A stretch of 64,000 nucleotides of DNA from Scolanthus callimorphus (GCA_033964015.1 CM066924.1:10938625-11002624); one strand, 5' to 3'. Numbered from the stretch's first letter, positions 1-10,701 are shown. Notes: generated by a model not told the origin, from the sequence alone. Numbers and translations are program-made.

Positions 1-36
1 ACCGCGCGTTTCCCAAGGTCTTTTTTAGACAACGCT

Positions 37-1842
37 TTACTGTTCCCTAACATCCGCTTGATCATACAATTCCTTCAAAAACTTTGCCGCCGCCTTGAAC
101 GTCTTAGCGTTATCCGAAACAATCAACGAAGGTGTACCCCGCCTCGCACAAAACCTACGCATGCAGCGCAAAAATGTAGGCGTGGTCAAATCCTCCACTA
201 ATTCTAAATGTACCGCCCTTGTAACACAACACGTAAACAATGCAATATACGTCTTTTCCATTCCATCTTTCCCTTTCACATAAATAGGCCCTCCAAAATC
301 TAGCCCCGTTTTTTCAAAACTTGCTGCCTGAGACGCCCTAAAATTTGGTAGCGCTGCTACTCCCGGTGCATCATACGCCCTTCCTTGTACGCGCTTGCAC
401 GCTACACACTCACTTAAGAACTTCTTAACAGTTTGCCTCCCTTTTGGCACCCAATATCTCGACCTCAGCTCCGCAAGTGTTGCTCTAACCCCAGTGTGAC
501 TCACTCTCACATGACAACTCTCAATTACAAGCCTAGTAAACCGATGTTCCCTTGCCAAAATGACCGGCGATTTCGTCTCCGTATCTAGCTCTGAGTTCCC
601 AAGCCTACCAAAGCACTTCAACACTTCGTTCTCCTCCCTAAGCCCAAGATCCTTAGCAAGTTCCTTGTAGTACATCTCCGCCTTCAGCTCTGCTTGAACT
701 GATTTTACCCACTCAACCTCGGCCTCTAATAAGTCACTTGCCTTCAACAAACCTGTCTTTCTTTCCACACCTTTCTTCCTTGCCCTGAGATTAAACACAA
801 ACCGCTTCACCCATGCCGTTACTCGCAACAGCTTCGTCACATTGCTAAAACGCTCAATGTCGATTACACTCGCGACCCCCTGCGGCACAACCTCATTCAC
901 AACTCCTACTGTCACTCGCTTACACTCTTCAGTAACACTATCCGATGTCTCAAGATACTCACCCCTAGCTGGCCACGCCTCCTCAGGTTGCGACAACCAC
1001 GTGGGACCCCTGCGCCACAACTCACTCTCAACCAGGTTAGACGCCAGCTCACCACGAGACCCGATGTCTGCAGGATTCTCTACGCCTGGACAATGCCCCC
1101 AGTCAGCCTTATTAGTCAGCTTCAAAATCTCGTTTACCCTCTGCCTTACGAATTGCTTCCACTCGCCCTTATTATTTATCCAACAGAGAGCAGTCTTACT
1201 ATCAAGCCAATACCGCTTCGCACTCAACTCAATCCCGCTCAATGCACCTACAACCGTCGCCATTAGCTGCGCCAGCACTCTGCCAGACATCAGTTCCAAT
1301 CTGGGAATAGTTTGGGCCTTCAACGGTGCTATTCTCGTCTTCGAAGTCAACAACTCAACATGATACGCACCATACAGCTCACATACACTATAAATTACAG
1401 CACAATAAGCTTTCTGACTAGCATCCCCAAAACCATGCAATGAGTACTTCACATCGCCATTCATACCATACACACATCTCGGCACTCTTACCTCCTTCAC
1501 TCGCTTCAAATCTTCTAACCAAGCTACAAATCTCTTCTTTCTCTCTTCATTCAACTCCTCATCCCAACCAACCTTTTCCCTACACAAGTCCTGAAACAAC
1601 ACCTTCATGCCAACCAATATAGGACTCGCAATTCCCAATGGATCATACATTCCCGCCATTACCTTAAGCAAATTGCGTTTCGTAGCCTTCAAATCCGCCG
1701 CCTTTAGCGCTAACCCTTCCAAGTCAAAACAAAACTCATCCTTCCTGACAATCCCACTCATGCCCAAGCACCTTATCAACCGTTTCGCTTGCCACGCCCA
1801 ACACAGATTTTGCATACGTCGCATCGTCCCCACAATCCGCAT
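37..1842 (-). pseudogene. BEL/Pao A17/RNase H region and integrase
   Basis: A 601-residue open segment. Residues about 55-290 match the Peptidase_A17/RNase H-like region (GFGDASQKAYCAVIY, AQTIPRLELMSG). Then comes an integrase zinc-binding domain with His-His-Cys-Cys (near residues 450-490, ending ECVACKRV). The start of the DDE integrase core follows (TGLDFGGPIYVKG with the first Asp, IVSDNAKTF with the second). A stop at 34-36 cuts it before the third catalytic acidic residue. This is the longest uninterrupted piece of the element. The integrase would insert the cDNA into the genome in an intact copy. Confidence 0.92.
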
Positions 1843-1896
1843 TCCCGGCTAATTTCTCATTCTCTCCGATCTTTTGCATCACCGCGCTATCATTAC

Positions 1897-2577
1897 TCAA
1901 CCACTCCTTAATTTAAATCCACCTGTTGCCAATCTCTTCTTCGCCTTTTCTTGTAACTCAAGCGCCTCTCCTGTCGACTCTGCGCCCGAAACAAGATCAT
2001 CAACATAAAAACTCTCCTTCATCACTCGCACAAACTCTGGATCCTCCCCAGCGAATGTGTCTAAGTGATACCGCAATGTGGCATTCAGCAAAAAAGGCGA
2101 ACAGTTTACTCCAAACACCACACGACAAAATCTGTACACTACTGGCACCAATTCATCCTTCTCGACATCTTCGACCCACAAAAACCTCAAACTATCTCTA
2201 TCTGGTTCATCGACCTCAATATTGAGAAATGCCTTCTCAATATCGCCAACAAGCGCCACTTTCTTATTCCGAAACCTGACTAAAATGTCATACAACAATG
2301 GGGTCAAAGCTGGCCCAGTATGCAAACAATCATTCAGCGAAACACCCCCTTTCTTGTCTTTTGCATTCGCTTGATAGACGACCCGGCATTTAGTGGTTTT
2401 TGCATGTGTACGAATTACAGGAAAATGCGCCAAATAATGCACCTTATTCGCGCTCTCTAGCTCAAAAACCCTCTCGATCACTCCCGCCTCTTCCTGTTGT
2501 TTTATAATAGCGTTATACTCTGCACGCACTTCCGGTTCTTTTTTAAGCCTTGTCAACAACCCCTTTAACCTCGTCAC
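1897..2577 (-). pseudogene. BEL/Pao reverse transcriptase fragment
   Basis: A 226-residue segment with RT fingers and palm motifs: CRVVYQANAK, VALVGDIEKAFLNI (first catalytic Asp) and the catalytic box FYVDDLVSG. This makes it an RNA-dependent DNA polymerase of the BEL/Pao type. The segment stops at about 1897, just after the palm; the following polyprotein part resumes in another frame at 1842. The catalytic residues are intact, but the isolated fragment lacks a start and thumb/connection, so it is not expected to be active. Confidence 0.93.
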
Positions 2578-2616
2578 GCCATTGTGATAATTACTTGCTA
2601 AACACTCATGTCCTTC

Positions 2617-2859
2617 CTACCAAGGCAATTTCACGCAATATCTCTCTCCCGTGAACTCAATCCCATCTTTTAACGCTTCATGCACTACATTCTCTTCACG
2701 AATTCCTAACGTCTCATAATCCCACAACTTCTGCACATTACTCTCCAACTCGGCATCAACTCTCACTTCACTTGCCCTCTCACATCCAACCAAATTTACG
2801 CAACTCACTACTGAATTAACACTGCTCATGCCCTCTTTTGGTTTTAGAGGCCCCGACAA
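2617..2859 (-). pseudogene. BEL/Pao pol linker between protease and RT
   Basis: An 80-residue piece containing FWDYETLGI-type residues (seen as LWDYETLGIREENVVHEALK) and a segment ending in YCVKLPW. Both are typical of the spacer between protease and reverse transcriptase in BEL/Pao elements, where the polyprotein reads toward the first RT motif. It is in a different frame from the protease on its right and the RT on its left, confirming decay. Confidence 0.75.
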
Positions 2860-2904
2860 AACCCACCCAAGACTAGTTTCTATTGCAACCGGCTCATCCT
2901 TTTC

Positions 2905-4065
2905 TCACCTAATAGTCCGAAAACCACAAAGTATGCAAATGGGGATGTCTACTTTCCGCAACTCGACATGCTCATTTCTAATTTGTGTTATTCTAGGAAC
3001 TTCAAAAGCCTCGATTTTTTGTCCCTTCCCCCCATTAATTGGTAGCACTTCTAGATCAAAAACTTCTCTCAACCCAGAATCCTTTTCCTTTTGCCCAAAA
3101 GCATTAATTTCTAACCATTCCTTTCTTTTCCCCTTAAGCCCAACGGACTTAACTGTCTTACTTGTAACAAACGAGCGATGACTTCCCGCGTCAAATAAAA
3201 CTCTAATTCGCGCGGTTTTCTCCCCCCTTAATACTGCTTGTGCAGTTTGTAAAGCTACGCGCCCTATCGCGCCACCCACGTGCATTGCATGACTCTCTTG
3301 GTTGCCCTCTCTAAATGTGTTATCAGCACTGGAACCGTTACTATGGTTACCTCCCTCGCTATCTCTTTCTCCCCTCTTATCGCATATCGAAATGTGATGC
3401 TTTCCTGAGCAAATACTGCAACCTGAACTAGAAAAACAATCGCTAGAGATATGGCCTTTTTTGGCGCAAATATAGCATCTCCCATACTTACGAAATAGCT
3501 CCTTCCTTTCCTTGTTAGTTTTAACTACGTTACAGTCCTTATGCGCGTGCTGCCCCGTGCAAAATGCACAAAAGAGTCTTTTACTAGTTCCTGTCAACAG
3601 AGCACTTGCCGATGATGGTTGTTGTTGATCTTGTCGTCGCGGCCTTTCTCCTTGTTTAACAAGCGTGCACTGCTCACGCAACTCAATTTCCTCCCTCATC
3701 TCCGCCAACAACTCCTCAATTGTCCACTGCTGTGATTGTTTCCCTCTCGTCATAATGAGACGAACACTCTCTGGTATTTTCTCCAAAATAGACGGCACCA
3801 CAATACCCTCGTACGCACCCGCGTCCACTCCTAGCGCTTGTAAACTTCGATGTTTCGCTTCTAGTACGTCAATCAACCTCCTTAGTCCCGTCACGTCACG
3901 ATCATTCTGTACCGCTTGTATCTTTAACATCTCGTTGATATGAGCCTTTTTCAAATTTTCTGGCTTTCCGTAGCGCTTTTGTAGGATCTCTACCGCTGCT
4001 TCATAGTTTGCTGACGTTAAAGATAGACCAGCAATCGTTGCTTTCGCCGCTCCAAAAAGTGCCAT
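2905..4065 (-). pseudogene. BEL/Pao gag (rest of DUF1759), zinc knuckles and DUF1758 protease
   Basis: The 386-residue segment begins inside DUF1759 (about residues 1-130). It then carries three CCHC zinc knuckles in a row at about residues 175-230 (one is CYICAKKGHISSDC) and a retroviral-type aspartic protease at about 285-370, with the active-site tripeptide seen as DAG in RVLFDAGSHRSFV. Gag packages the RNA and the protease matures the polyprotein. Asp-Ala-Gly is an accepted variant of the DTG/DSG active site. The open frame ends near 2905 before the protease-RT linker, so the downstream enzymes are out of frame. Confidence 0.9.
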
Positions 4066-4067
4066 CT

Positions 4068-4259
4068 TTAAATAGCTAAACTATCCACTAGAGGAATGTT
4101 GGTATTTCCGTGGACATTACTTTGGAAGCTATCCCAAAACTCTTGCCATTCCTCTATCCTCCCTCCAAATTTACTCAATTGTAACTTTGGCAGTCGCACA
4201 CGTACTTCGTGACTAATCCCAGTCGTGCTCTGACTACTTGGCGTCGAGGGCTGACTCAT
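4068..4259 (-). pseudogene. BEL/Pao gag, start of DUF1759 domain
   Basis: Contains the sequence LPKLQLSKFGGRIEEWQEFW, the signature opening of DUF1759 (gag of BEL/Pao elements). A stop at 4068-4070 ends the segment in the middle of the domain. The domain continues in another frame from 4065, so a frameshift of one or two bases separates them. The segment is a fragment of the same gag as its neighbours, not an independent gene. Confidence 0.85.
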
Positions 4260-4288
4260 TGGTGTTTGCGGGACGGGCGTTGGCTCGA

Positions 4289-4588
4289 TCAGATCTCTCT
4301 CACGCGAGCAATGGCCGTCCGCACTTCTTCTTTAATCTTTCCTGCACCCTCGATCTCTGTTCCAAGCTCCTCCTCTCCACTTTTGTCCGTGATGATTTCT
4401 AGAATCTCGTCATCGAGCTTTTTAAGTGTGTCCAACTGCTCCTCGAGCGTTGCCTTCAGAGCTTCGGCTTTAGCCTTCAACTCTATATTGTAACTTCCAA
4501 CCAACTCCTCGATATCCTTTAAGGTTTTTGTTGCATACCCTCTGTGACCGGCTTTAATCTTTCGTTTTTTCGTTAGCTGTTCCGCCAT
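4289..4588 (-). pseudogene. BEL/Pao gag, N-terminal coiled-coil part
   Basis: A 99-residue open segment starts at an ATG (4586-4588) just inside the presumed primer binding site. It is rich in Lys, Glu and Leu and is predicted by eye to be helical/coiled coil, which is usual for the N-terminus of BEL/Pao gag. It ends at a stop near 4289, and the frame carrying the next gag part is offset. An ATG further upstream would lie in the LTR, so the 4588 start is preferred. Role by family: structural capsid-like protein of the retroelement particle in the cytoplasm. Confidence 0.65.
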
Positions 4589-4606
4589 CTCGATTCGAAG
4601 GACCAC

Positions 4607-4920
4607 TGTGTCGCGGAGCAATCTCCGCGCGCTTTTCCAATGCGACTAAGAACTTTCACCAATCTTGTATTTTGCGTATTTTTATTCCAACTCGACTCTC
4701 CGTATGTTCTGACAATTCTTACAATTCTGACCTTCTGAGATAATATACAATGCTTTTAACATTCTACTACGGAAATTGCTTACATTCTTTGATTGCATGT
4801 GATAATAGTAAAATTTATTTATCTTATCTTAACAAACAACTTAAAACCACAACTAAATTAACTACCAGAATAATCAAACTAAATGTTGCTGTCAATAGCT
4901 CTCTAATGTTCCCCGACACA
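4607..4920 (-). repeat. 5' LTR of the BEL/Pao element
   Basis: The 314-bp interval starts on the plus strand with tgtgtcgcgg and ends with ccccgacaca, a 10-bp inverted repeat with one mismatch and TG...CA ends, as expected of an LTR. It sits directly upstream (minus strand) of the first gag ATG at 4588. A sequence beginning TGG with a short tRNA-acceptor-like stretch (4588-4605, minus strand) lies one base inside the LTR and is a plausible primer binding site. The partner LTR is outside the window, so the boundary rests on the terminal repeat and position only. Confidence 0.7.
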
Positions 4921-5085
4921 AAGTTTGAATCCCGTCCACTGGCGGACGGGATTAGTGATTGGTCGAGCGCCTGTCAGAGAACAATAGGACGTTATGACAC
5001 AGACCAGTCACTCTTTAATTTTGTCACGTACTTTCATAATAGAAGTCAAATGTTGGCTTTCCGTCCGGAAATCCAAAATAAAAAA
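4921..5085. other. Spacer between BEL LTR and TIR unit
   Basis: 165 bp with no gene. A GTTTGAATCCC stretch at 4923 resembles a tRNA T-loop but no cloverleaf can be drawn around it; a short palindrome (cccgtccactggcggacggg) follows. Confidence 0.5.
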
Positions 5086-6707
5086 GGGTGTGGATAAAAC
5101 GCGGATCCGGACTGGCGGACCGGCGGAATGGCGGACCGGCGGACTGGCGTACCGGCGAAAAAAAAAAAAGAGAATAGCGTAAAAACGCAATTTCCCTCGT
5201 TATCGCGATTAACAAAACGCGCCGCGTTGTCTAGCTGGCAGGCCTGGGGATCGGGGAACTTGATCTAGGTAACTGATAACTTATAAACGCTGGTTATTGT
5301 TTTTGCGGGCTCGCAAACTCTCCTTACATGTTTCAACAATGGCGTCCACAAGTACCCTGTAAGTAGTATTTCAAATCTGTTTTCATCGTGTTTAATCGTT
5401 TCTTATTTCACATGACTAAAGTTTTAATTCCACTCTCACGCTTTGTTTCTTCCATTTTTTGTAGAATTACGCTTCCCGTTGAGGAACATCTTGCAGGATT
5501 GGGATTAGAAGTCTCGAAAAGTCCTGGAGATGGCCATTGTCTTCTTCATTCTATTTGTTCAAGTTTGGCAAGTGAGCACGCAACATTTATCTCGTCTGCT
5601 GACTTGATCAACCGATGTCGCAGAGAAATAGTCAAATCTGTTGAAAATTACAACCTGTTTTACACTGGTCCAGATTTGATTGCGGAATTCGATAGGTATT
5701 CAGCAACCAAAGAATATGACCTTGAAGTTGTAGATATATTACTACAGGTCTTGGCGAACGTTATTGAAATGAACCTAGTAGCCATCGACATCCAAAGAGC
5801 TGGAGGCGAGCGTGCCATGGAAACTGTGTATACTGTGTATACTGGATGTAGTGATCCATTGGATTCTTCTATGGTAGGATCACTGAGGATATTGAGACAA
5901 GGGGAACATTTCGACGCCCTTGTGCTCAGGCGAATGGGGATGAATGACAGGTAGGTAATTAATCAACCTTTAGGGACCGAGTAAGAAACTAGTAACATTC
6001 CTTTCTATGCGAATGCTCGGGGCTATAGCGCTATATGAAGCAGAAGTTTTGTGTAAAATTGTCATCATGTTCTGAATAACGGGAGAGTTTGTTTTGTGAA
6101 TATCGCACAATGACTTAAGAATATGGGTACGTGCCTACAATCTGAAAGTGGGATGTTATTGAATGACAGGCTCTAGGAGGCGGCTGTTTTACCAAGGATA
6201 GGTTGTTGTTTTTGTTGTTAATTTTGTCCTGATATTTATTTAAACAGATAACAGCATCATCAACCGGGTGTGGTTGCACGAATGGGGGGCTGAACTGTGT
6301 GTAGAGTAGTTTCAGAGATTAGCTCTCCACATTCCCTCAAGGGCATCTCCTGTTACCCCGGAAATTTTACAACTATGAGAACAACGGCCCTAAGCAACAT
6401 AAGACGCAATGAACAACAGTTACGTTGCGTACTATTTTCTTCATGACATTCTTTGACGTCATCTGTGTATCTATTACAGTACACACACGCACGTAAAACG
6501 AGATCTTTTTGTTAAATCACGCACTCATTCGAACATTTTGAAGTGCGCGCGCATCCCGATGCAAGCAGCGTTGTTTGTTTGTCGAAAAGTAATACATTAA
6601 TATTGAATTGTATATATCAATGTTTTTGAGAAAATGTTTCGAAATTTTTTTTTCCGGTACGCCAGTCCGCCGGTCCGCCAGTCCGGATCCGCGTTTTATC
6701 GACACCC
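5086..6707 (+). mobile_element. TIR-bounded unit carrying an OTU protease gene
   Basis: The interval starts with GGGTGTGGATAAAACGCGGA and ends with the reverse complement of GGGTGTCGATAAAACGCGGA. Both ends run on into the same GC-rich motif (repeats of GGACTGGCGGACC) and then a poly-A or poly-T run, giving terminal inverted repeats of roughly 70-80 bp. The flanks are A-rich (nine bases aataaaaaa against aaaagaaaa), so a 9-bp target duplication is possible but not convincing. No transposase is visible, so the unit would be non-autonomous. It holds one recognisable gene, the OTU-domain protein at 5339-5954. Confidence 0.7.
5339..5954 (+). CDS. OTU-family cysteine protease (deubiquitinase-like), two coding exons
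   Basis: Exon 1 is 5339-5358 (ATG to a GTAAGT donor), the intron 5359-5464 ends TTTTTTGTAG, and exon 2 runs 5465-5954. The splice keeps the frame and gives 169 residues. The catalytic box PGDGHCLLHSI places Asp29 and Cys32, and GEHFDALV places His155, the classic OTU arrangement. OTU enzymes cut ubiquitin chains or related conjugates. The reading is short (a bare OTU domain with almost no extensions). The stop coincides with a strong donor (CAG|GTAGGT at 5950), so a further exon is possible; splicing to the acceptor before 6247 also stops at once. Reading straight from the ATG at 5388 is less likely because it translates the intron. Confidence 0.8.
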
Positions 6708-8339
6708 AAAAGAAAACGATCGCTTTACAGCGTGGCTTTGTGCGAGCTATTCGAGGGGCGATTGGCGGTTTTGCCAATGCAGATGGGCTTCGGGGAAAAG
6801 TCTGCTCTACTCCAATAGCTATTGTGGTTTCTTTCTCTCTTAGAGCGAGGGAGAACGACCTCGCTCGCTCGCTGTCGGCCTTAGACTTGCTCCAAGTCGA
6901 CCTCATAGGATACCCGAAGTGAGCGAAGCGAGTAAAGCGAGTGGGCCGCGAAGCGGCGAGCGAGGACTTTGAGAAAGTCTACGTCGGCCTAAGAGGGGAG
7001 GCGGAGGAAACCATTTGCTCCCAGGTATAAGTCTGCTCGTGAACTGTAGCCCAATCTATTTCTGTCATCGTTATCTCACCCGAAGAAATTAGACTCGGAG
7101 AAAATATGTACTGCTACAGAGTTGAAGAGCGACAAACTATTTGAGATCCTAAGAAATCCATCCGAATTTATCTATGAGTCTCGCTCATCGGCGAAGGAAT
7201 TGCTGTTTATACAAATTCACCACCGCTAGCTTGCGCAGATTGAAACTCTGATTCTTTCATCTAGTTTTATGCTTTTGCTGAGTTTATTGGAACTTAGAAA
7301 ACCTCCCGTAAGCTACGGTGTGCTATATGACTTAAATTCGGCCTGATCAGCTCTACAGACTGAAGAAAACTCCAAGCCCAACTCACACAACTGGATTGCA
7401 GTTTTGCTTTTGCCTTCAAGTATTTTCCAAAGAGGTATGTGTTTTTTCCGGAACAAACAACTAGTAAAACTCGATGAAACACCGATACCTCGAAAGGCCG
7501 GCATCGCTAAGCCAAACTCAGAGCCAAACTATTGAATTTGCGTCCCTTCGGCGAACTCAAATTCCCGATTAGAACTGATCCAAGTTTCGAGTGGGTTTGT
7601 TTTGATCGAACCACTTGATCGACATGACAGCTTGAAGCATTTTTGCGGTTCTGATTAGCCCGTGAAGAATGTGTGACAATGTTGTTGGCAGTCATGCTGG
7701 GTTGGGGGCGGATGTGAGAATCACCTAGTTTTCGGGCAGGCGGTTTTTCTCTCCTTTCCTCCTGCCCCCTCCCCTTCGCCCGACTTTTGCGCTCGCCCCC
7801 GGGACCGCGCGCCTCAAAATTCCAAGATGGCGCCCGATCATCGAACGGGGGGACCGGGTTTTCCGCGATAAAAACACTCAGTACCGCCTGCAAGCAGGCT
7901 AGCTGCGATGTTTTGAGAGTTGCAGTGAAGGGTTTGGCGTTTAGAAACAGTTTCAGGTAGAGAGTTAACAGTTGGATAGTTAAAAGATTTTTGTCCAGTG
8001 CTAGAAAAAGTCATAATCTATCTGCAGTTTCTGACCCTGCTAAATTATTATTCATTATATTTATTATTATTGACCCTAAATTATATTATCGTTTCGTCAA
8101 CCTGAATTACTCGTGATCTGTACTATTTATTCGTATTTATTAGTATTCCTATATATATTCCTATTTAGTTATGGAATTTTGGTGCTTAATTGGTGCTTAA
8201 TTGTTGTTAGATCGCATATATTTTGCAGAAATATTAAAAAGGCAGTGAAAAAAAAAAAATTTTTTTGTAAGAAATCCTGTTTTCGAAGACAGTTTAATTG
8301 ATCCTTACAAAAGCCAAGCAAGATTCTGAGGCATTGTCA
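6708..8339. other. Repeat-like non-coding stretch
   Basis: No supported gene. 6840-6960 is rich in GCGAG/CGCTCG direct and inverted motifs (gagcgaagcgagtaaagcga and similar) as often seen in transposon ends. 7735-7905 is a GC-rich block with pyrimidine runs that ends in a small palindrome (gcctgcaagcaggc) and looks like the end of a repeat. The ORFs in it (for example 7507-7893) have low-complexity composition and no domain. 8030-8340 is AT-rich. Confidence 0.45.
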
Positions 8340-8697
8340 ACACTAACGCGTTTTCAAATCTATTCGTTTTCAAACTGATACTGATTCGCAGCGTGTTAGT
8401 ATGGACGGGGATTTAGCTCCAAACAAGCGATCACTTTTACTTGATTTGGCGTGTAAAGAACAGTCTGAAATTAGTGGTAGAGTTGACGTCATCGTTTTCG
8501 TTTTTATCCGGATTCGACCGTCCACACTAAACCGATATGTATACGGATTCGTTTTGATTCACTTTCGAGAGCGTTTTCAGACTGATACGGATTCGATGAA
8601 AACGATCAGCGTGTTAGTGTGGACGGAAGGCCTGCCTAACCGTATCAAAAAGTATACGGATTCAAACGAAACCGTGTTAGTGTGGACGGGGTCTGAG
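8340..8697. repeat. MITE-like repeat with GTGTGGACGG motifs, copy 1
   Basis: Contains at least four occurrences of the motif AGTGTGGACGG or its reverse complement CCGTCCACACT, together with repeated ATACGGATTCG and CGTTTTC words in both orientations. This is the structure of a foldback or MITE built from short inverted modules. A related block lies at 11146-11283. No transposase. The 127-residue ORF running through it is a by-product. Confidence 0.55.
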
Positions 8698-9653
8698 AAT
8701 CTACCGTGCAATTTCCAAAACATCTGTTGTCCAAATAGTGCACTTATACCTGGAGGGTCACAGCTGGTAAGGTCGTCGGCTTGAGGGTTCGAAGTATAAC
8801 GTTCGAACCATATAACGTGTGAATCACGTGGCCACTGACAGCCTTAACACACTGGCTGAATTATTTAAGTTTTTTCTTAATTTCTACATTCGTTTAGAGA
8901 TCGATCGTTATTTGCCGCGGAGGAGGAGGCGGAGGATTTTTGGAAATAAACGATCAAAATGGAGTGATCCCCCTCCGAAAATACTATGATGAACGCGAAC
9001 CCCACAGAACTGTTAAAGTTTTTGATTACCCCCCTCCCCCATCCCCCGCCGCCCCTTTAAATTAATGGAAGACTAGGGAACAAAAAGCACAAAAAGAGCA
9101 TCATTATATGTCTCATTCGTTGGGCTCATAGCGTGTCCCGAGTTTGATAGAGGTCGTGTCATCAAGCCTCAGGAAAGATAAATATATCTTCTAATGCAAT
9201 TTAAACTTTAGTGTTATCGTCAAGAGCCTTGTTAGATGCTCGATTATTGTATTATGCGCAAATTCATTATTATACTTTAATTTTCTAGATTCGTCTATAT
9301 GTACCTCGCTTAACTTCAGTATCCCAACATTCAAGTTCGAGTAAACGCAATTTTAGATAATTCACTTACCAGAGAATCGGATGAGTGACGAGACGCTGTA
9401 ATTAATAAACGCCTCGTCCGATGCCAACTCTTTTAGAGAGGAGGGGAAGTACCTCTAAGGCCTGCCATCCACTAAGCCAATCCACATAGATGGATGGCCA
9501 AGGTCTGCTAAATTATCAATCTGTTTCGAAAAAAGGCTAAAATGAATAACAAAGGGCCCTTTGAAGCCTATATATTGCTACAATGGAGGTGCTAAAGAAA
9601 CTTGGATGAAAAACAAAATAAAGTATGTAAAGCACTTAAAGAAATAAACATTT
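8698..9653. other. Non-coding stretch
   Basis: No gene seen. 8912-8935 is purine-rich (ggaggaggaggcggagg) and 9030-9055 pyrimidine-rich (cccccctcccccatccccc). Nothing else stands out. Confidence 0.5.
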
Positions 9654-10006
9654 CTGGGGGGGGGGAACCCCTATTTTTTGGGCGGGGGTGCTCATCGCAC
9701 CTTTTAGGGTTTAGATCAGGCTTCTGGTACCTTTTAGGGGATAAACTCAAGCGAAAACTTGCAATTTTTTCCAGATAGGTACCTGTTAGAGGTACGTTCT
9801 AGCAAATCACACTTGTTGGTAGCCTGACATATTTTCCCTCATAAAAAATACAAGAGACAATTAGGAGGAAAATTACGTCTAATTGGTACCCTTTAGGGGT
9901 TAAAATCAACTAAGCGACGCCATGTTTGGTACCTTTTAGGGGTAAAATCGAAGGTTCCTGACAAGAACCCCCGCCCAAAAAATAGGGGAGTCCCCCCTGG
10001 GAAACT
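9654..10006. mobile_element. GGTACC-family MITE, copy 1
   Basis: Ends form an inverted repeat (GGGAACCCCTATTTTTTGGG at the left, CCCAAAAAATAGGGGAGTCC at the right). The interior repeats GGTACCTTTTAGGGGTAAAA. Two further copies lie at 26641-27236 and 44726-45061 and share the same interior words (ggtaccttttaggggtaaaa followed by tcgaa). It is non-coding. A clear target duplication is not visible at this copy. Confidence 0.75.
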
Positions 10007-10020
10007 TACACATTCCCTTA

Positions 10021-10212
10021 TGCGAGCTGTTAGCTTTGCCGTGATACTCGCTGTGGAAACGAATTTGGATGTCCCTGGATTATTGTTGGCATCCTCGGCA
10101 TTTCGTTCCCACAGCCCCTTTTCCGCCTCTGACGCCGTTTGCCATATTCTGTTGGCAGTCTGCTGTAATTCACCAGGGTTGTCGCGGTGTAAACGGCACA
10201 GCTGCTGGGCAT
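10021..10212 (-). CDS. Exon-like segment of unknown gene (exon n+1)
   Basis: On the minus strand an acceptor (ccgcaaacag) precedes 10212. The frame that needs one carried base reads AQQLCRLHRDNPGELQQTAN and then a Trp/Lys/Glu-rich helical stretch with IWQTASEAEKGLWERNAEDA. The pattern resembles an HMG-box-like or myb-like helix set, but I do not recognise the protein. The previous exon-like block (10593-10701) ends with exactly the one base needed to join this one in frame. The segment stays open until the MITE at 10006, so its 3' end is uncertain. It could be a host gene or a transposon-coded exon. Confidence 0.35.
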
Positions 10213-10592
10213 CTGTTTGCGGTAATCAAATTAAAAAGTAAAGTTGTAAGAAGACTGGACTAAAACGATTGCGACCCCGAAATCCGCCCCTGGAAATTTG
10301 CGGCAACATTTATAGTCAATGCACTGGACACAACGTAACAAATGAAAGCTTACGTTCTGATTTGAGAAAGTCGGATTTGAAAAGGCAATAGGCACTTTTC
10401 TTTCTTATTTTCGCTGGAACGACTGTTCCCTCTTTCTTGGGGCGTGGCCCTCGTCTTTTGTTGAGACCACGCTTTTTTCTCTCGTTACCTATCCAATTCT
10501 GCCAAAATTAAATTATGTAGGGTTAGTAATAATTTACACTTAAAAGGATAGAAAAACGCAAGCGACAAACGATTTTGTTTTACACAAGTTAC

Positions 10593-10701
10593 CATTATCT
10601 GAGCCTTTGACAAACCTGTTGTCTGACCGGCCTCCAGCACAAGATCCAAACAGGACTCTTGTGTGCTTATCATCCCTCTCTTCCAGAAGGATCTTGGCGA
10701 T
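10593..10701 (-). CDS. Exon-like segment of unknown gene (exon n)
   Basis: A strong acceptor (tgacttcctttttgttgcag) precedes 10701 on the minus strand, and a donor (AATG|GTAACT) follows 10593, giving 109 bases. The frame that joins the next segment reads IAKILLEERDDKHTRVLFGS and continues with Gly/Asp/Asn-rich residues. A second frame is also open, so the frame call rests on compatibility with 10021-10212. No named family recognised. Upstream exons were not found. Confidence 0.35.

Larger units (their letters stand above)
1..4920 (-). mobile_element. BEL/Pao LTR retrotransposon, degenerate, 3' end cut by window
   Basis: Reading leftward from 4920 the order is LTR, primer-binding-site-like sequence, gag, zinc knuckles, aspartic protease, reverse transcriptase, RNase H/A17-type region, integrase zinc finger and integrase core. 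This order and the DUF1759/DUF1758/Peptidase_A17 type domains are diagnostic of the BEL/Pao family. The coding region is split over at least six open segments in different frames (breaks near 4270, 4066, 2880, 2600, 1870 and a stop at 34-36), so this copy cannot encode a functional polyprotein. The 3' LTR and the end of the integrase lie to the left of the window, so a target duplication cannot be checked. Confidence 0.93.

Noticed and set aside
4921..4960. tRNA-like GTTTGAATCCC box
   Set aside because: No acceptor, D or anticodon arms can be drawn around it.
5008..5215. Overlapping small ORFs near 5.1 kb
   Set aside because: They run through the GC-rich TIR and a poly-A run.
7507..7893. 128-residue minus-strand ORF
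   Set aside because: Low-complexity Arg/Pro-rich, crosses a GC-rich repeat end, no domain or splice context.
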